A DNA stretch of 27,436 nt from assembly GCA_034429745.1 (NCBI GenBank), contig DAOUFY010000004.1:1-27436 (forward strand), in the 5' to 3' direction. Position 1 is the first letter of the stretch. Every line of letters starts with the position of its first letter. The stretch comes from JBAXBF01 sp034429745. GTDB lineage: Bacteria > Chloroflexota > Anaerolineae > Anaerolineales > DRKV01. The notes beneath the pieces are model-generated. The model saw only the letters and a list, made by a program, of their open reading frames with translations. It ran no database searches and was not told the origin of the DNA. Shown here piece by piece: positions 1-8,136 of the stretch. Position numbers and translations under genes: made by a program.

Positions 1-102
1 TATTAAGGATGTGTTAAAGATCTCCGGTTAAAATTTTATTTGTTTATAATAATTTTCATTTATTTGATATTTTGGATAAACTTGAATATAGAAAGGATTG
101 CT

Positions 103-552
103 ATGATAAAAACAAAGGTTTTATTTCTCTGTAGCGGCAATTCAGCTCGCAGTCAAATGGCAGAAGCTTATTTGCGATACTATGCAGCAGATTATTTCGA
201 ACCGTATAGTGCCGGCTTAGAGCCCAGTGAGATTAATCCATTTACCAATAAGGTGATGGCAGAAGAAGGCATTTCGCTCGAAGGGCAATATGCAAAGCAT
301 GTAAGTCTTTATATGGGCAATCAGCATTTTGGTTATTTGATTACAGTTTGTTCTAAAGCAGATAAAAATTGTCCAGCCGTATTTCCGGGAGTATCTCAGC
401 GTATGCATTGGGACTTTGAAGACCCCGCTGCTTTTCAAGGAGCGGATGAAGATAAGCTACGCAAGTTTCGCCAAGTAAGAGATCAGATTCGTGAACGAAT
501 TTTATCATGGCTCCGTGAACAAGGAATTGAGCCGAAAACACAACCATCATAA
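103..552 (+). CDS. arsC: Arsenate reductase, thioredoxin-coupled (LMW-phosphatase fold)
   Basis: Reduces arsenate to arsenite in the cytosol, using a cysteine relay that is reset by thioredoxin. The 149-residue protein opens with the P-loop CSGNSARS, where Cys10 and Arg16 match the CX5R signature of low-molecular-weight phosphatases. Two further cysteines, Cys83 and Cys90, have the seven-residue spacing of the relay pair in Bacillus/Staphylococcus-type ArsC, and Asp107 in the EDPA motif is the general acid. I start at ATG 103 because AAAGGA lies just upstream and the family begins directly at this beta strand; an in-frame ATG at 40 would add an unlikely hydrophobic extension. No arsenite pump or ArsR regulator is nearby, so it appears to stand alone. 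A protein tyrosine phosphatase role is less likely given the cysteine pair. Confidence 0.9.
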   Translation: MIKTKVLFLCSGNSARSQMAEAYLRYYAADYFEPYSAGLEPSEINPFTNKVMAEEGISLEGQYAKHVSLYMGNQHFGYLITVCSKADKNCPAVFPGVSQRMHWDFEDPAAFQGADEDKLRKFRQVRDQIRERILSWLREQGIEPKTQPS

Positions 553-558
553 AACGTA

Positions 559-586
559 TTAACTGCCAACATGTCTCGATTATAAT
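559..586 (+). promoter_or_regulatory. Promoter of priA, apparently leaderless
   Basis: A perfect TATAAT at 581-586 follows TTAACT (559-564) with a 16-base spacer. The A of the priA ATG at 593 is seven bases beyond the -10 box, where transcription would normally begin, so the transcript may have no 5' leader. The promoter lies in the 40-base gap after arsC, giving priA independent expression. Confidence 0.55.
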
Positions 587-592
587 TGAGGC

Positions 593-3166
593 ATGAGCAA
601 ATATGCGCGTGTGGCGGTATGTGTCCCCTCGTCTTGTGAGAGTTATGATTATGAAGTACCGCCGGAGTGGCAAGCGGATATTGCCAGTGGGCAAGTGGTA
701 GTTGTTCCATTTGGAAAACAGATAGTACAGGGAGTTGTGCTGTACCCTTTGGAACAACCCATCGTAGAAAAACCGCGTCTTATTCAAACTGTGCTGGATA
801 GTGAAGCGGCTATCACTCCCCAACAATTGGAACTGGCTAAAGTTATCGCAGAAGAATCTTTCACTTCTTTAGGAGTGTGTTTATCGCTGATGCTGCCGGT
901 TGGCTTGCGTCAACAGTCGATTCAGCGGTACACGGTGGGACCAGCAGTGGAACATGGGTTTTCTGGTTCACTGAAGCTAACCGAGACCCAAACAAAAATT
1001 CTTTCCTTTCTGAAACAAAATGGTTCACTGACGAACCTTCAATTGGAGCGTCTTTTCCCGCGTAAGGCTTGGCAGAACGCCATTCAACAACTAATACGTT
1101 TAGAGGTAATTTCAGCCGCGTCAGCTTTAACATCTAAAGCTATTCGTCCGAAAACCTTACACCGCGTCCGCTTGGTTGTATCCAAAGCAGAAGTGCAAGC
1201 AAATTGGGATAAATTAGCTCGCCCTCATTCTCATGCATTAAAACGGCGACAGACGATACTATCTGTCTTGATGGAAGAGAAAGAAGCGATAGATGTTGTC
1301 TGGTTGCTTGCGGCTTGTACTGCTCGAGAAAAAGAGCTCTTTTCTTCAGCGAAGAATACGTTGATGCAAGATTTGACCGCCTTAAAAGAAAAGGGCTTAA
1401 TTGCAATAGAAGAAGAGACGACCTATCGCGATCCGCTGGCAACTATTCAAGTGCCACAAGAGACTTATCCAACGCTAACTCCAGCTCAACAACAGGCATT
1501 GGATGCTGTACTAATGCAGCTTCGTTCTTTAGATGCTCAAAGATCCCTTTCTCCTTTTCTTTTATATGGTGTTACCGGCTCTGGCAAGACGGAAATTTAT
1601 CTTCAAGCCGTTGAGGAGACACTGCGTCTCGGAAAACAAGCCTTGGTGTTGGTGCCTGAAATTTCTCTTACCCCCCAAGCGATCCGACGATTCTTGGCGC
1701 GTTTTCCCGGCCAAGTCGGCTTGTTGCACTCGAAACTATCGGATGGCGAACGCTATGATACTTGGCTGCGGGCTCGGGCAGGAAAAATAGCGGTCATTGT
1801 TGGGGCGCGCAGCGCATTGTTTGCTCCGCTAAAGAATATTGGGTTGATCATTGTTGATGAATGCCATGATTCTTCATATTTCCAAGGAGATAAGCCTCCG
1901 ACTTTTGATGCTGTGGTGCTGGCGGAACGTTATGCGCGCATTTGCCATGCGGTGTGCATTTTAGGTTCTGCTACCCCGGATGTGGTGCATTACTATCGCG
2001 CCCAGAAGGGTGAATTACAACTCCTCAACTTGCCTCAACGTATTGCAGCTCATCACTCAACCTTGCCTTCAATGGATGAGCAAGAAAAATTATCTCCAAT
2101 GGCGGTTGGACTATTTCAACATGAAAGAACCCCTCAACCGCTTATTCAAATCATAGATATGCGCCAAGAGCTTAAGGAAGGCAACCGCTCCATTTTTAGC
2201 CGTGCCTTGCAGCATGCCTTGCAGCAGATTCTTGAAAAGCAGCAGCAAGCTATACTCTTCATCAATCGGCGCGGGGCGGCTTCTTATGTGTTCTGCCGCG
2301 ATTGTGGGTTTGTGCTTAAATGCCCGCGCTGCGATCTTCCTCTAACTTATCATGAAAATAAGGAAGGGGATGCTCAGCTGATGTGTCATTTTTGTTCTTA
2401 CCGACGCGGTATGCCTAAAAAATGTCCTTCCTGCGGCAGTGATCGCATTCGTCATTACGGAACCGGGACTCAGCGCGTGGAAAAAGAATTATCAACCCTG
2501 TTTCCAATGGCTCGCTTCTTAAGATGGGATTTAGATACAACGCGTCGCAAAGATGCACATGAAGCCATTATGCAGCAATTTGCACTTCATCAAGCTGATG
2601 TGCTGATTGGCACACAAATGCTAGCAAAAGGGTTGGATTTGCCTTTGGTTACATTAGTTGGCATTGTATTAGCTGATGTTGGATTGAATTTTCCGGATTA
2701 CCGAGCTGCAGAGCGCACTTTTCAAACCTTAATGCAAGTTGCTGGGCGGGCAGGACGCAGTGCTTTGGGCGGCAAGGTGATCTTGCAAACTTTTCAACCA
2801 CAGCATGAGGTGATCCAAGCTGTTGCAAATCAATCCTATACTGCCTTTTATGAAAAAGAAATCCATTACCGCCGCATATTGGGGTACCCACCTTTTCAAC
2901 AGATCGTACGCTTGGAATTCCGCGCGTTGCGCGCTCAGCAAGCCGAGCAAGAAGCTGTGAGAGCTGCCGAGCAGCTGCAGCGCTGGATTGAGCAAGAGGA
3001 ATGGCGTGCAACAGAGCTCATTGGACCGGCACCTTGTTATTTTTCCCGCATCAGTGGTTATTTTCGCTGGCAGGTCATTGTGCGCGGTCCCCGGGCAACG
3101 ATGCTGCTAAAGGGAAGGACTCCAAAAAACTGCCTAATCTCTGTTAATCCTCCTTCGCTATTGTAG
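593..3166 (+). CDS. priA: Primosomal protein N' (replication restart helicase PriA)
   Basis: Superfamily 2 3'-5' DNA helicase that recognises stalled forks and reloads the replicative helicase. The 857-residue protein has the N-terminal 3'-DNA-binding domain (about 1-100), a winged-helix-like middle, and a helicase core with Walker A GVTGSGKTE (Lys332) and a Walker B box reading DECH at 422-425. Most PriA proteins have DEEH there. Four CXXC pairs (568/571, 577/580, 598/601, 611/614) form the two-zinc insertion, and the helicase C-terminal motif MQVAGRAGR follows. The end, SVNPPSLL, matches the family's usual VDPxSLL ending, so the gene appears complete. There is no well-spaced Shine-Dalgarno, which fits the apparent leaderless promoter. 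It starts 40 bases after arsC and is probably transcribed on its own. Confidence 0.96.
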   Translation: MSKYARVAVCVPSSCESYDYEVPPEWQADIASGQVVVVPFGKQIVQGVVLYPLEQPIVEKPRLIQTVLDSEAAITPQQLELAKVIAEESFTSLGVCLSLMLPVGLRQQSIQRYTVGPAVEHGFSGSLKLTETQTKILSFLKQNGSLTNLQLERLFPRKAWQNAIQQLIRLEVISAASALTSKAIRPKTLHRVRLVVSKAEVQANWDKLARPHSHALKRRQTILSVLMEEKEAIDVVWLLAACTAREKELFSSAKNTLMQDLTALKEKGLIAIEEETTYRDPLATIQVPQETYPTLTPAQQQALDAVLMQLRSLDAQRSLSPFLLYGVTGSGKTEIYLQAVEETLRLGKQALVLVPEISLTPQAIRRFLARFPGQVGLLHSKLSDGERYDTWLRARAGKIAVIVGARSALFAPLKNIGLIIVDECHDSSYFQGDKPPTFDAVVLAERYARICHAVCILGSATPDVVHYYRAQKGELQLLNLPQRIAAHHSTLPSMDEQEKLSPMAVGLFQHERTPQPLIQIIDMRQELKEGNRSIFSRALQHALQQILEKQQQAILFINRRGAASYVFCRDCGFVLKCPRCDLPLTYHENKEGDAQLMCHFCSYRRGMPKKCPSCGSDRIRHYGTGTQRVEKELSTLFPMARFLRWDLDTTRRKDAHEAIMQQFALHQADVLIGTQMLAKGLDLPLVTLVGIVLADVGLNFPDYRAAERTFQTLMQVAGRAGRSALGGKVILQTFQPQHEVIQAVANQSYTAFYEKEIHYRRILGYPPFQQIVRLEFRALRAQQAEQEAVRAAEQLQRWIEQEEWRATELIGPAPCYFSRISGYFRWQVIVRGPRATMLLKGRTPKNCLISVNPPSLL

Positions 3167-3295
3167 AGAAATTTTTCTGCGAAGCATGAGCACGAGCATA
3201 ACGCAATGCTAAGTTAGGAGACTCCTCTGACTAAGCTAATTTCAATTTATTAGAAATTTGCGTCGTTTTTACACCTTTTTCATGCTGAGGGTGAG

Positions 3296-3301
3296 TATAA
3301 T
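3296..3301 (+). promoter_or_regulatory. Candidate -10 box of the small gene at 3340
   Basis: TATAAT lies 39 bases before the start codon in the 173-base gap after priA. No good -35 hexamer is found at 16-18 bases upstream. The rest of the gap holds only weak dyads. Confidence 0.3.
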
Positions 3302-3339
3302 GAAAGCAGAGGGTAGGATGAAAAAAGGAGGCACAACGG

Positions 3340-3639
3340 ATGATCAATAGCGCGCAAAGCGTCTATAACAGTCATGCCCATTATGAAAATCAGCCTTCGG
3401 TTGGTAAGCCCGAAGTACATCGTTATTCAAAGTCCAGCCATTTGGCGCGGCTTAATGTTGAGCAAAATTCAGAGCAAGCCGCTACTATGGATGGAGGTTC
3501 TTTACCGGTTTCACTGCAGCAGGTAAAGAATTTAAGTTTTTATTTTAATACCTTTAGGGCTTATATGAATCAAATGGAATATTCTGAGCGGCTGCTTTCG
3601 CAAGTAAGCTATGCAGTAGGTGGTGAAGCACGCACATAA
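3340..3639 (+). CDS. Small protein of unknown function
   Basis: A 99-residue product that I do not recognise. It has no signal peptide, membrane span, cysteine or known motif. The first half is polar and rich in Ser, His, Gln and Asn, likely disordered; the last 40 residues, around FYFNTFRAYMNQMEYSERLL, look like one amphipathic helix. An excellent Shine-Dalgarno (AAGGAGG at 3325-3331, eight bases from the ATG) and a TATAAT about 39 bases upstream argue that it is translated. It stands alone between priA and a convergent secreted-protein gene. The aromatic C-terminal helix might mediate binding to a partner, but that is a guess. Confidence 0.6.
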   Translation: MINSAQSVYNSHAHYENQPSVGKPEVHRYSKSSHLARLNVEQNSEQAATMDGGSLPVSLQQVKNLSFYFNTFRAYMNQMEYSERLLSQVSYAVGGEART

Positions 3640-3666
3640 ACCCCTAAAGCAGCGCCTGTAATGGTA

Positions 3667-4449
3667 TTAATCGCATTCTCCGCAGCATGGACAGGGTGAA
3701 GGCATTACTACAGTAGGAGTCCAACGCGGCAAAATCAAATCTCCTACATAAACCAGCTTGTCTGTTCCCTCTTCATACACGTAAATCGATCGCTGACCAC
3801 CTCTAATCGAATAACCGTAGCAGTATAAGCGATTAGGATAAGTTCGCGTGGTGGTGCATTTGTAGCGATTCTCAATAAACTTATCGCTCATCTTTGCGTA
3901 ATAGCTGCCTTTTACCTCGTTCTTCAGCTGAATAGTGATGATATATTTTTTGCCAATCAACGAACCGTAACTGTAGATATACGCCCCTTCAAAATCATCT
4001 TGTGAAGCAGGTTGAACTTGGCTTAAGGCGGCTTGATGTGTTTGTGTCATCGCAATCGCGTCTTGAGTTTGGCGAACCTCAATAGGGCGCGGTGTGCGGG
4101 TAGGAATAAGTTGCGGCGGATTATTGACAATTGGTGCTTGATAAACACCCCTCTGCAATTCATCCATTACTTTTTGAACAATTGTTTGCAGCTCTGCTTG
4201 GCTAAGCTGCATATTTGATTGAACAGCTTGAGTTTGCACGAGAGAAACAATTTGCTGTTCATTTACCTCAGGCAGTGGGGTGAATGCTTGCTGTGGAAGA
4301 AATGCTTGATCGCTTTTTGCATGTGCAACACTGATAGGATTTTTTACCTCGAAAAACTGCTGAGGCGGCAACAAGATGCCGGCTTGGAAAGCAATAAACC
4401 CAAACGCAAGCAATAAGCTGCTGCTAAGGGTAAAAATGACTTTTTTCAT
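3667..4449 (-). CDS. Secreted protein of unknown function with cysteine-rich tail
   Basis: A 260-residue exported protein of unknown function. I start at the methionine of MKKVIFTLSSSLLLAFGF, a typical Sec signal or anchor, because GAGGAG lies about 12 bases upstream; an ATG at 4524 would bury the signal behind 25 residues. The mature part begins with a Gln-rich, probably helical region, then a Pro/Thr stretch (TRTPRP), then about 100 residues with alternating polar and aromatic residues that read as a small beta-domain (IYSYGSLIGKKYIITIQL onward). It ends in PCPCCGECD, with four cysteines in the last eight residues, which could bind metal or form disulfides. It converges with the preceding small gene. 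The possible anchor at the N-terminus means it may stay membrane bound. Confidence 0.7.
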   Translation of the reverse strand: MKKVIFTLSSSLLLAFGFIAFQAGILLPPQQFFEVKNPISVAHAKSDQAFLPQQAFTPLPEVNEQQIVSLVQTQAVQSNMQLSQAELQTIVQKVMDELQRGVYQAPIVNNPPQLIPTRTPRPIEVRQTQDAIAMTQTHQAALSQVQPASQDDFEGAYIYSYGSLIGKKYIITIQLKNEVKGSYYAKMSDKFIENRYKCTTTRTYPNRLYCYGYSIRGGQRSIYVYEEGTDKLVYVGDLILPRWTPTVVMPSPCPCCGECD

Positions 4450-4652
4450 GGAAATGATATACTCCTCTCTTGGCGGTGTGTTCAGGTTGCAGAGAACAAA
4501 CCGTTGATGCAGAAAATTTTCCAACGGCTTCTATTATACAGCAAAGGGAGATAAAAATCAAACTTAATACTATGGGAATCCATAAGGCAAAGTTAAAAAG
4601 TTGAGGATTTATTCTATTTATTGAAAACATTAACCAACTTCTAATACACATT

Positions 4653-4661
4653 TGATACAAT
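4653..4661 (+). promoter_or_regulatory. Extended -10 promoter of the CBS-domain gene
   Basis: TGATACAAT is TG, one base, then TACAAT, an extended -10 element about 50 bases before the CBS gene start. No convincing -35 is present, as is common for extended -10 promoters. Confidence 0.4.
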
Positions 4662-4711
4662 ATTTTTAACAAGTGGGTAAGGAAAAGTCAACTTGGAAAG
4701 GAGAGCAAAAA

Positions 4712-5350
4712 ATGTTCGTAAAGCAGCGTATGTCTCAGCCTGTAATTACCGCTTATCCTGAAATGTCTTTGCAGGAAGCGTTGGATCTGATGCATAAAGA
4801 ACAAATTCGGCGTTTGCCGGTTGTGGATAAGCAGGGCAAAATGATCGGGATTGTATCGGAACGGGTATTATTAAAAGCCTACCCTTCGGATGCTACAACG
4901 CTGGATAAATGGGAATTGCGCGAAAAAGTTCATGAGATCAAAATTGAACGGTTGATGACCCGCGAGGTAACCACAGTAACTGAGGATACCCCCTTGGAGG
5001 AAGCTGCCCGAATAATGATTGATCAGAATATCAGCGGTATGCCGGTAATGCGCGGTGATAAATTGGTTGGGTTCATCACTGTGGATGACATATTCAAGCT
5101 GTTTCTTGAGGTGCTTGGCGCGCGTGAACCCGGCATACGCGTTTCGGTTTTGGCACCGCGTTCGCGGGGCGTGCTTTATCAGATTACCAAGGCAGTGTAT
5201 GAAGGCGGAGGAGATATCCGCGCTTTGGGCATCTTTCAAGGGACATCAACGGAGAATGGCGAGATCTTCTTCAAAGTAGATGGAATGGAAAAAGATCAGC
5301 TGGAGAAAGTGATTACTCCATTGGTAGAACAAGTTGTGGATGTCCGTTAA
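4712..5350 (+). CDS. AcuB-like CBS-CBS-ACT domain protein
   Basis: Probably a cytosolic nucleotide- or metabolite-sensing regulatory protein. The 212 residues comprise two CBS motifs, about 1-58 (MSQPVITAYPEMSLQEALDL) and 78-135 (MTREVTTVTEDTPLEEAARI), which together form a Bateman module that usually binds adenine nucleotides, followed by an ACT-like domain at about 142-212. This order and length match Bacillus AcuB, linked there to acetoin use; no acetoin or acetate genes are seen here, so that role is not claimed. The start at ATG 4712 is set by AAAGGAG at 4697-4703 with eight-base spacing; an in-frame GTG at 4673 is less likely. It is a single-gene unit closed by a terminator. Confidence 0.85.
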   Translation: MFVKQRMSQPVITAYPEMSLQEALDLMHKEQIRRLPVVDKQGKMIGIVSERVLLKAYPSDATTLDKWELREKVHEIKIERLMTREVTTVTEDTPLEEAARIMIDQNISGMPVMRGDKLVGFITVDDIFKLFLEVLGAREPGIRVSVLAPRSRGVLYQITKAVYEGGGDIRALGIFQGTSTENGEIFFKVDGMEKDQLEKVITPLVEQVVDVR

Positions 5351-5362
5351 TGCTTAAGGATA

Positions 5363-5393
5363 GGGCTGCCAAAAAGGGCAGCCCATTGCGTTT
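5363..5393 (+). terminator. Rho-independent terminator after the CBS gene
   Basis: Perfect 8-bp stem GGGCTGCC/GGCAGCCC (5363-5370 with 5377-5384), six-base loop, then a T-rich stretch with TTTTATTT. It lies between two convergent genes and mainly serves the plus strand. Confidence 0.8.
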
Positions 5394-6724
5394 TATTTGG
5401 CAAATTTTTCTCTCAGTATGGTTTCAAGGGTAGGTGTGCCAATTTCTTGGAGCTCATAGCGCACGCGATGGGTTGGTTTGTCAATCTTAAGAATGCGTCC
5501 CAAATTAATTGGGGTGCCGATGATGACGGCATCTACATTAGCGTTGTGAATGGTTTGCTCTAATTCGCGAATTTGCTGTTCTCCATAGCCCATAGCTGGG
5601 AGAATTTTACCGGTTGTGGGGTATTTGGCATAGGTTTCGAGTATGGAGCCGACAGCAAAGGGGCGCGGATCAACAATTTCAGCTGCTCCGAAACGCTGAG
5701 CAGCGATCCAACCGGCACCATAAGCCATTTCTCCATGAGTGAGGGTGGGTCCATCCTCAATAACAAGCACCCGCTTGCCGCGTATTGCGGAGGCGTTCTC
5801 GACCGATAAGGGGGATGCTGCCTCAATCACTGTCGCCCGCGGATTGCGTTCAATTAAGTGCTGACGTACCGTTGCTACATCGGCTGCGTTGGCGGTATCA
5901 ATTTTATTGATGACAAACACATCTGCCATGCAAACGTTCGCTTCTCCAGGGTGGTAAAGCAGTTCATGTCTAGGACGGTGAGGATCGGCAACAACGATAT
6001 GCAAATCTGGCTTATAAAACGGCAAGTCGTTGTTCCCCCCATCCCACAGGATGATGTCCACTTCATTTTCTGCTTGACGTAAAATGGCCTCATAATCTAC
6101 ACCGGCATAAACAATGACTTGGTTGTCAAGATGAGGTTCATATTCCTCGCGTTCTTCAATAGTGCAATGATGCTTATCTAGATCATTGTAGTCCGCAAAG
6201 CGCTGTACGGCTTGCTGTGCTAAATCACCGTAAGGCATAGGATGGCGAATAGCGGCGACGCGATACCCAAGTTCGCGCAGAATGAGAGAGACGCGGCGGG
6301 TAGTTTGACTTTTTCCACTGCCGGTGCGCACAGCACATACGGATACAACGGGTTTGGTTGAGGAAAGCATGGTGTTATTTAAGCCCATCAAGCGAAAATC
6401 TGCTCCTTTGGCGATGACCGTAGAGGCTTTATGCATGACGAATTCATGCGGGATGTCGCTGTAGGCAAAAACGACTTGGTCTATGTGCAAGTCGTCAATA
6501 AGTTTTTCCAGTTGGCTTTCTGGGTAAATGGGAATGCCCTTAGGATAAAGCTCACCAGCTAGAGCAGGTGGGTATAGCCTGCCTTCAATATTGGGGATTT
6601 GGGTGGCGGTAAATGCCACAACTTCATATTCTGCTCGGTTACGGAAATAAACATTAAAGTTATGAAAGTCGCGACCTGCAGCACCCATAATGAGAATCCT
6701 TATTCGTTTTGAGGTTCCATTCAT
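5393..6724 (-). CDS. Cyclic 2,3-diphosphoglycerate synthetase homologue, P-loop NTPase
   Basis: Homologue of the archaeal enzyme that closes 2,3-diphosphoglycerate into its cyclic form using ATP; the true substrate of bacterial members is uncertain. The 443-residue protein begins with a Rossmann-like segment (IRILIMGAAGRDFHNFNVYF, with the GAAGRD turn), has a P-loop VRTGSGKS at 132-139 with Lys138, a conserved DGGNND at 228-233 and a GTPase-style NKID at 273-276. The start at ATG 6724 has AAAGGA seven bases upstream; the longer frame to 6778 lacks this and would overlap the end of rocD. It lies 50 bases after rocD with no terminator between, so the two are probably co-transcribed. A GTPase or metabolite-kinase role tied to amino-acid metabolism is an alternative. 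Confidence 0.82.
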   Translation of the reverse strand: MNGTSKRIRILIMGAAGRDFHNFNVYFRNRAEYEVVAFTATQIPNIEGRLYPPALAGELYPKGIPIYPESQLEKLIDDLHIDQVVFAYSDIPHEFVMHKASTVIAKGADFRLMGLNNTMLSSTKPVVSVCAVRTGSGKSQTTRRVSLILRELGYRVAAIRHPMPYGDLAQQAVQRFADYNDLDKHHCTIEEREEYEPHLDNQVIVYAGVDYEAILRQAENEVDIILWDGGNNDLPFYKPDLHIVVADPHRPRHELLYHPGEANVCMADVFVINKIDTANAADVATVRQHLIERNPRATVIEAASPLSVENASAIRGKRVLVIEDGPTLTHGEMAYGAGWIAAQRFGAAEIVDPRPFAVGSILETYAKYPTTGKILPAMGYGEQQIRELEQTIHNANVDAVIIGTPINLGRILKIDKPTHRVRYELQEIGTPTLETILREKFAK

Positions 6725-6774
6725 CGCGTTATCCTTTCTATTAAGTGTAGCATTCTTATCAATTGGTTCAGTAA

Positions 6775-7977
6775 TCACCTATTGACAAGCACCTTTTCAA
6801 TTCGTTCTAAAGCCCAATCCATTTCACTGCGAGAGATGACAAGCGGCGGAGTAAAACGAAGTACTTTTTGATGTGTTTCCTTGCATAAAATTCCATGCTG
6901 CATAAGTTTTTCGGCAAATACGCGCGCACCCCCGCTGGAAGGTTTAAGCTCTATGCCGATCATTAACCCTTTGCCGCGTATTTCGGCGATATGCGGACTG
7001 TTAATTTCCTGCAATCGCTCCATCATGTAAGTTCCTTGTTGTTGGGCATTGTCAATCAAATCCTCTTCAATGAGGACTTTTAGAGCCGTACGGGCAATAG
7101 CTGAGGCAAGTGGGTTGCCGCCGAAGGTAGAGCCATGATCGCCAGGTTTGAAGACACCTAGAATTTCGCGTGAAGAAAGCATGGCTGAAATGGGGTAGTA
7201 ACCGGCGGATAAAGCTTTGCCTATCAGCACTACATCCGGATGCACCTTTTCCCAATCGCAAGCGAAGAGCTGACCGCAACGGCCTAAGCCTGTTTGAATT
7301 TCATCTGCCATGAACAGCACTCCGTGCTTGTGGCAAATGTCATAAGCCTGTTTCAGGTAACCTTTAGGTGGAATGATAACCCCGCCTTCCCCTTGAATCG
7401 GTTCAACAAGGAAAGCTACCGTATATGGTGTTATTGCAGCTTCCAGTGCTGCTGCATCGCCATAAGGTATTTGTTTAAAGCCGGGGGTGAAAGGTCCAAA
7501 CCCAGAACGATATTGCTCTTCACTGGAGAAACTGATAATGGTTGTCGTTCGGCCATGAAAATTCCCTTCGCAAACGATGATTTCTGCTTTGTCAGCTGGC
7601 ACGCCTTTGATTGTGTAACCCCATTTGCGGGCAGCTTTAATGGCGGTCTCAACGGCTTCTGCGCCGGTATTCATGGGCAGCATCATCTCGTAATCTGTCA
7701 GCTCACACAGTTCTTTTGCCAGCAGCGGCAGCTGATCGTTGCGGAACGCGCGCGAAGTGAGGGGCAGCCGGGCAGCTTGCTCCAGCATTGCTTTAAGCAC
7801 GCGTGGATGAGCATGTCCTTGATTGACAGCAGAATAGGCGCTGAGAAAGTCGAGATAGCGCTTACCTTCAACATCCCACACCCATACTCCGTTGCCTCGT
7901 TCAAGAACCACATCCAAAGGGTGATAATTATGGGCATTATACTGATTTTCTAAATCAATGTAGGCTTTGGTGTTCAT
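6775..7977 (-). CDS. rocD: Ornithine aminotransferase
   Basis: PLP-dependent class III aminotransferase that converts ornithine and 2-oxoglutarate into glutamate semialdehyde and glutamate, linking arginine breakdown with proline and glutamate. The 400 residues match the family length. Visible marks are NTGAEAVE (103-110, phosphate binding), NFHGRT (139-144), EPIQGEGG (192-199), DEIQTG with Asp225, and Lys254 in GKALSAG as the Schiff-base lysine. The start at ATG 7977 follows GGAGGA about eight bases upstream; in-frame upstream ATGs overlap the promoter and are not used. The near-identical RocD signature LSAYSAVNQGHAHP favours ornithine over acetylornithine or GABA as substrate. It heads a two-gene unit with the cPG-synthetase homologue. 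Confidence 0.93.
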   Translation of the reverse strand: MNTKAYIDLENQYNAHNYHPLDVVLERGNGVWVWDVEGKRYLDFLSAYSAVNQGHAHPRVLKAMLEQAARLPLTSRAFRNDQLPLLAKELCELTDYEMMLPMNTGAEAVETAIKAARKWGYTIKGVPADKAEIIVCEGNFHGRTTTIISFSSEEQYRSGFGPFTPGFKQIPYGDAAALEAAITPYTVAFLVEPIQGEGGVIIPPKGYLKQAYDICHKHGVLFMADEIQTGLGRCGQLFACDWEKVHPDVVLIGKALSAGYYPISAMLSSREILGVFKPGDHGSTFGGNPLASAIARTALKVLIEEDLIDNAQQQGTYMMERLQEINSPHIAEIRGKGLMIGIELKPSSGGARVFAEKLMQHGILCKETHQKVLRFTPPLVISRSEMDWALERIEKVLVNR

Positions 7978-8011
7978 GCTAATTCCTCCAAAAATCCACA
8001 TGGTAGTGGTT

Positions 8012-8040
8012 ATCATAACATGAATCAATCAAGTCGTCAA
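8012..8040 (-). promoter_or_regulatory. Promoter of rocD
   Basis: On the minus strand, TTGACG (8035-8040), a 17-base spacer and TATGAT (8012-8017), which is also preceded by TG at the extended -10 position. This predicts a start near 8005 and a leader of about 28 bases carrying the rocD Shine-Dalgarno. Confidence 0.7.
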
Positions 8041-8091
8041 ATAAAAAAATACGAATATCAAAGAAATGTAGTTGTTATTCTTTGATATTCG
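8040..8091 (-). terminator. Rho-independent terminator after the DUF3048 gene
   Basis: A perfect 14-bp inverted repeat, CGAATATCAAAGAA (8052-8065) with TTCTTTGATATTCG (8078-8091), and a 12-base loop. On the minus strand it is followed by TATTTTTTTAT. It lies 45 bases past the stop of the DUF3048 gene and just upstream of the rocD promoter, so it insulates the two. The stem is AT-rich but long. Confidence 0.8.
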
Positions 8092-8136
8092 CAGTATTTA
8101 TCAGAAATAATAAATTTACTTTTCTATGTAGTGGAG

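Noticed and set aside
353..826. Minus-strand open frame of 157 codons
   Set aside because: It crosses the arsC-priA junction and the priA promoter in antisense and has no ribosome site or recognisable domain.
3060..3166. Possible frameshift at the end of priA
   Set aside because: The last residues look divergent, but SVNPPSLL aligns with the usual ending and the length is normal.
3205..3260. Dyads after priA as a terminator
   Set aside because: The stems are short or imperfect and no good T-run follows directly.
7294..7953. Long plus-strand open frame of 219 codons
   Set aside because: It lies wholly antisense to rocD, a strongly supported gene, and its translation matches no family.
8052..8091. 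Long inverted repeat as an operator of rocD or a mobile-element end
   Set aside because: Its position after the DUF3048 stop and the following T-run fit a terminator better; no transposase or target duplication is present.
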